64,000 nt of DNA, taken from contig CACJZA010000001.1 of NCBI GenBank assembly GCA_902597795.1, positions 97,944 through 161,943 of the forward strand, given 5' to 3'. Shown in pieces: positions 61,559 through 64,000 of this stretch; the first letter of the stretch is position 1, and every line of letters begins with the position of its first letter. The position numbers were made by a program, and so were the translations under genes. The notes below the pieces were generated by a model. That model had not been told where the DNA came from. It searched no databases and saw only the letters and a program-made list of their open reading frames with translations. The DNA comes from an uncultured Alphaproteobacteria bacterium. Lineage in GTDB: Bacteria; Pseudomonadota; Alphaproteobacteria; HIMB59; GCA-002718135.

Positions 61559-64000
61559 ATGCAGCTTGATAAATTTTTTGATTTTTTAAAAGATGAAAAA
61601 AATCTTTATTCCCAATGGGAGCAATCAAATTGTTTTAAACCACAAAAAGGAGGTGAACCTTATTCTATAATGATGCCACCACCTAATGTTACAGGTAGCT
61701 TACATATGGGTCATGCTTTGACCTTCACAATTCAAGATATATTAATCAGGTACCATAGAATGAAGGGTATGGAAGTATTGTGGCAAGCAGGTACAGATCA
61801 CGCAGGAATAGCTACTCAGATGGTGGTTGAAAGAAAATTAAGTGAGTCAAACCTAGATCGACGATCTCTAGGAAGAGAAAAGTTTATTGAAAAAGTATGG
61901 GAATGGAAAAAAGAGTCGGGTGGTCAGATAAGTAATCAATTAAGAAGACTTGGTGCTTCTGCAGATTGGTCGAGAGAAAGATTTACAATGGATGAAGGTC
62001 TTTCCAATGCAGTTAAGAAAGTTTTTGTTAATTTATTTAATGATGGAATTATTTATAAAGATAAGAGATTGGTGAATTGGGATCCAAAACTTTTAACAGC
62101 TATTTCTGATCTAGAAGTAGAGCAAAGAGATACTGAAGGAAGTTTATGGCATATTAAATATCCTATAGATGAAAATAATCATATCATTGTTGCAACAACA
62201 AGACCCGAGACAATGTTAGGTGATACCGCAGTTGCCGTTCATCCAGATGATGAAAAATATAAAAATCTAATTGGCAAATTTTGTAACTTACCAATTTCAA
62301 ATAAGAAAATACCAATCATTGCTGATGAATATGCAGATCCTGAAAAAGGTTCTGGAGCTGTAAAAATTACGCCTGCACATGATTTTAATGATTTTGAGGT
62401 AGGAAAGAGACATGATTTAGAATTTATTAATATTTTTGATGAAAATGCTAAACTGAACTCAAATGTGCCTGAAGAATTTCAAAATTTAGATCGATTTGAC
62501 GCAAGAAAACTAATTTTAAAAAAATTAGATGAAATGAATTTATTAATTAAAGAAGAAAAACAGCAAATGGTCATACCATATGGTGATAGATCAGGTGTTG
62601 TGATTGAGCCATGGCTAACAGACCAATGGTTTTGTGATGCAAAAAAATTATCAGTTGATCCAATATCAGCTGTTAGAGATAATAGTTCTAAATTTATTCC
62701 TAAACAATGGGAAAATACATTTTATAATTGGATGGAAAATATTCAACCGTGGTGTATTTCAAGACAGTTATGGTGGGGACATCAAATTCCTGCATGGTAT
62801 GGTCCTGATAATAAATATTTTGTTAGTGAAACTCTAGAAGGGGCACAAAATCAAGCAAAAGAATTTTATGGAAAGGATGTTGAGCTTAGACAAGATGAAG
62901 ACGTTCTAGATACTTGGTTTTCTTCTGCTCTATGGACATTCTCTACTTTGGATTGGCCAAATAAAACCTATGAATTAGATAGATTTTATCCTGGCAACGT
63001 TTTAGTTACTGGTTTTGATATCATATTTTTTTGGGTTGCACGGATGATGATGATGGGTTCTTATTTTATGAGGGAAACTCCATTTAAAGATATTTATATT
63101 CATCCTTTAATACGTGATGAAAAAGGACAAAAAATGTCTAAATCAAAAGGGAACATAATTGATCCTTTAGATTTATTAGATAAATATGGCGCTGATACAT
63201 TAAGATTTACACTAACAGCACTATTAAATCCTGGACGAGATGTAAAATTATCTGAAGCTAGAGTTAAAGGATATAAATCATTCACAAATAAAATTTGGAA
63301 TGCTGGAAAATTTTTACAATTGAATAATTCAATTTTTATAGATGATATTTCAATTGATTCAATTATTTTTGATGCAAACAAATGGATAATAAAAGAATTG
63401 AATGATTTAAACACTCAACTTGATCAATTAACTAAAAAGTATTTGTTTCATGAAATAGCCAATAAAATTTATCATTTCGTATGGCATACTTATTGTGATT
63501 GGTACATTGAAATTATTAAACAAAATTTTGAAAATGAAAAATTTGCTGATGAAATTAAAAAAGTTTCTGGATGGACATTTATTCAAGTTTTAAAGATTAT
63601 ACATCCCATTATGCCATTTATAAGTGAAAAATTATGGAGATCTTTAGTTGATGATAAATCATATTTAATGAACCAAGTTTTGCAAAATTATTCAACAAAT
63701 AATTCTTTTAATAATTCTAAAAAAAACTTCGACATATTTATTGAATTCATAACATCTATAAGAAATTTGAGATCAGAGCTAAATATACCCTATAAACAAT
63801 TAATTAATATCTCCATAGAAGCAAAAAATGAAGAACTTAATAATTTTCTAATTGACTGTAAAAATGAAATAAGTAATTTTTTAAAAACCAAAGATATTAG
63901 TTTTGATAAAATTCAACCTAATAAGAATTCAGCTTTAATTGTATTAACATCATTATCAGTTTTAATCCCTTTAGATGGTATTATTGACTCAGAAGCAGAA
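61559..64000 (+). CDS. valS: Valyl-tRNA synthetase (partial, runs off the window)
   Basis: Class I synthetase charging tRNA-Val. The frame is open from ATG 61559 to the window end (814 codons) and is missing from the ORF track because it has no stop. The start region is MQLDKFFDFLKDE. The HIGH box is in PPPNVTGSLHMGHALTFTIQD, the editing domain in HIIVATTRPETMLGDTAVAVHPDD, and the KMSKS box in EKGQKMSKSKGNIIDPLDLLDKYGAD. The anticodon-binding domain follows, and the C-terminal coiled arm is only partly included. Confidence 0.97.
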   Translation, partial: MQLDKFFDFLKDEKNLYSQWEQSNCFKPQKGGEPYSIMMPPPNVTGSLHMGHALTFTIQDILIRYHRMKGMEVLWQAGTDHAGIATQMVVERKLSESNLDRRSLGREKFIEKVWEWKKESGGQISNQLRRLGASADWSRERFTMDEGLSNAVKKVFVNLFNDGIIYKDKRLVNWDPKLLTAISDLEVEQRDTEGSLWHIKYPIDENNHIIVATTRPETMLGDTAVAVHPDDEKYKNLIGKFCNLPISNKKIPIIADEYADPEKGSGAVKITPAHDFNDFEVGKRHDLEFINIFDENAKLNSNVPEEFQNLDRFDARKLILKKLDEMNLLIKEEKQQMVIPYGDRSGVVIEPWLTDQWFCDAKKLSVDPISAVRDNSSKFIPKQWENTFYNWMENIQPWCISRQLWWGHQIPAWYGPDNKYFVSETLEGAQNQAKEFYGKDVELRQDEDVLDTWFSSALWTFSTLDWPNKTYELDRFYPGNVLVTGFDIIFFWVARMMMMGSYFMRETPFKDIYIHPLIRDEKGQKMSKSKGNIIDPLDLLDKYGADTLRFTLTALLNPGRDVKLSEARVKGYKSFTNKIWNAGKFLQLNNSIFIDDISIDSIIFDANKWIIKELNDLNTQLDQLTKKYLFHEIANKIYHFVWHTYCDWYIEIIKQNFENEKFADEIKKVSGWTFIQVLKIIHPIMPFISEKLWRSLVDDKSYLMNQVLQNYSTNNSFNNSKKNFDIFIEFITSIRNLRSELNIPYKQLINISIEAKNEELNNFLIDCKNEISNFLKTKDISFDKIQPNKNSALIVLTSLSVLIPLDGIIDSEAE

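Noticed and set aside
62634-62837. 67-aa forward ORF near the window end
   Set aside because: It lies in another frame within valS, which the track omits only because its stop is outside the window.

Overview
The window is a compact, very AT-rich chromosomal segment (about 30% G+C by eye). It carries core genes in an order typical of Alphaproteobacteria: rpmF-plsX-ihfA-merR, the ubiquinol-cytochrome c chaperone next to a BamE-like lipoprotein, pcm-tolC-popZ-valS, an Irr-type Fur protein, Aap-type amino-acid uptake, and a GAAC-N7-GAAC SOS box. Together with a blue-type proteorhodopsin, a H+-pyrophosphatase, a NhaD antiporter, TRAP and ABC uptake systems, tiny intergenic gaps and many 1-4 nt gene overlaps, this points to a streamlined, photoheterotrophic marine alphaproteobacterium. 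A SAR11-like or HIMB59/AEGEAN-169-like lineage is my best guess; this is inference and no rRNA gene is present to test it. I saw no insertion sequence, prophage, integrase or CRISPR array.

Layout. 1-4491: tail of an unidentified gene, a tripartite TRAP transporter (dctQM facing dctP across a perfect hairpin) and a glutaryl-CoA-dehydrogenase-like gene. 4543-13471: a dense forward run rpiB-glyA-nrdR-ribD-ribE-ribBX-ribH-nusB-thiL-hppA. 13476-16349: bamE-like gene (reverse), bc1 chaperone, rpmF, plsX, ihfA, merR. 16509-17273: stand-alone proteorhodopsin with its own terminator. 17371-22535: rplM-rpsI-argC-small lipoprotein-hom-recJ, then tRNA-Glu. 22660-26047 (reverse): quinone oxidoreductase, acetoacetate-CoA ligase, Irr. 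26064-30768: hydrolase and nhaD (forward) facing thiP-thiB under a TPP riboswitch (reverse). 30850-36200: tRNA-Pro, GST, Fe-ADH, SulP, then YtoQ and a methyltransferase (reverse), and a small membrane protein. 36291-42244: glutamine amidotransferase, MOSC protein, sugar ABC permeases and binding protein, tyrosine phosphatase, apt. 42245-45593: thiolase, acyl-CoA dehydrogenase, NDUFS4-like subunit, tRNA-Arg. 45598-52126: 2OG oxygenase, GFA protein, iolC-iolB-aldolase-nucleosidase-cupin, TSUP permease and a MetC-like lyase. 52288-56395: aapJQMP. 56397-59159: AlaX editing protein, SOS-controlled umuDC, tRNA-Asn and tRNA-Cys. 59284-64000: pcm, tolC, popZ and truncated valS.

How it fits together. 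Light-driven (proteorhodopsin) and pyrophosphate-driven (HppA) proton pumping would supply gradients for secondary carriers (TRAP, NhaD, SulP), while ABC systems scavenge amino acids, a sugar and thiamine. Catabolism here covers glutaryl-CoA, acetoacetate, fatty-acid-like acyl-CoAs and the lower part of the inositol pathway. Both the thiamine and the sugar ABC systems lack a local ATPase gene. No stretch longer than about 330 bases lacks a gene; the longest protein-free stretch (58958-59283) holds two tRNAs, and the others carry a tRNA, riboswitch, terminator or promoter, or nothing I can recognise (for example 16350-16508, 36201-36290 and 52127-52287).
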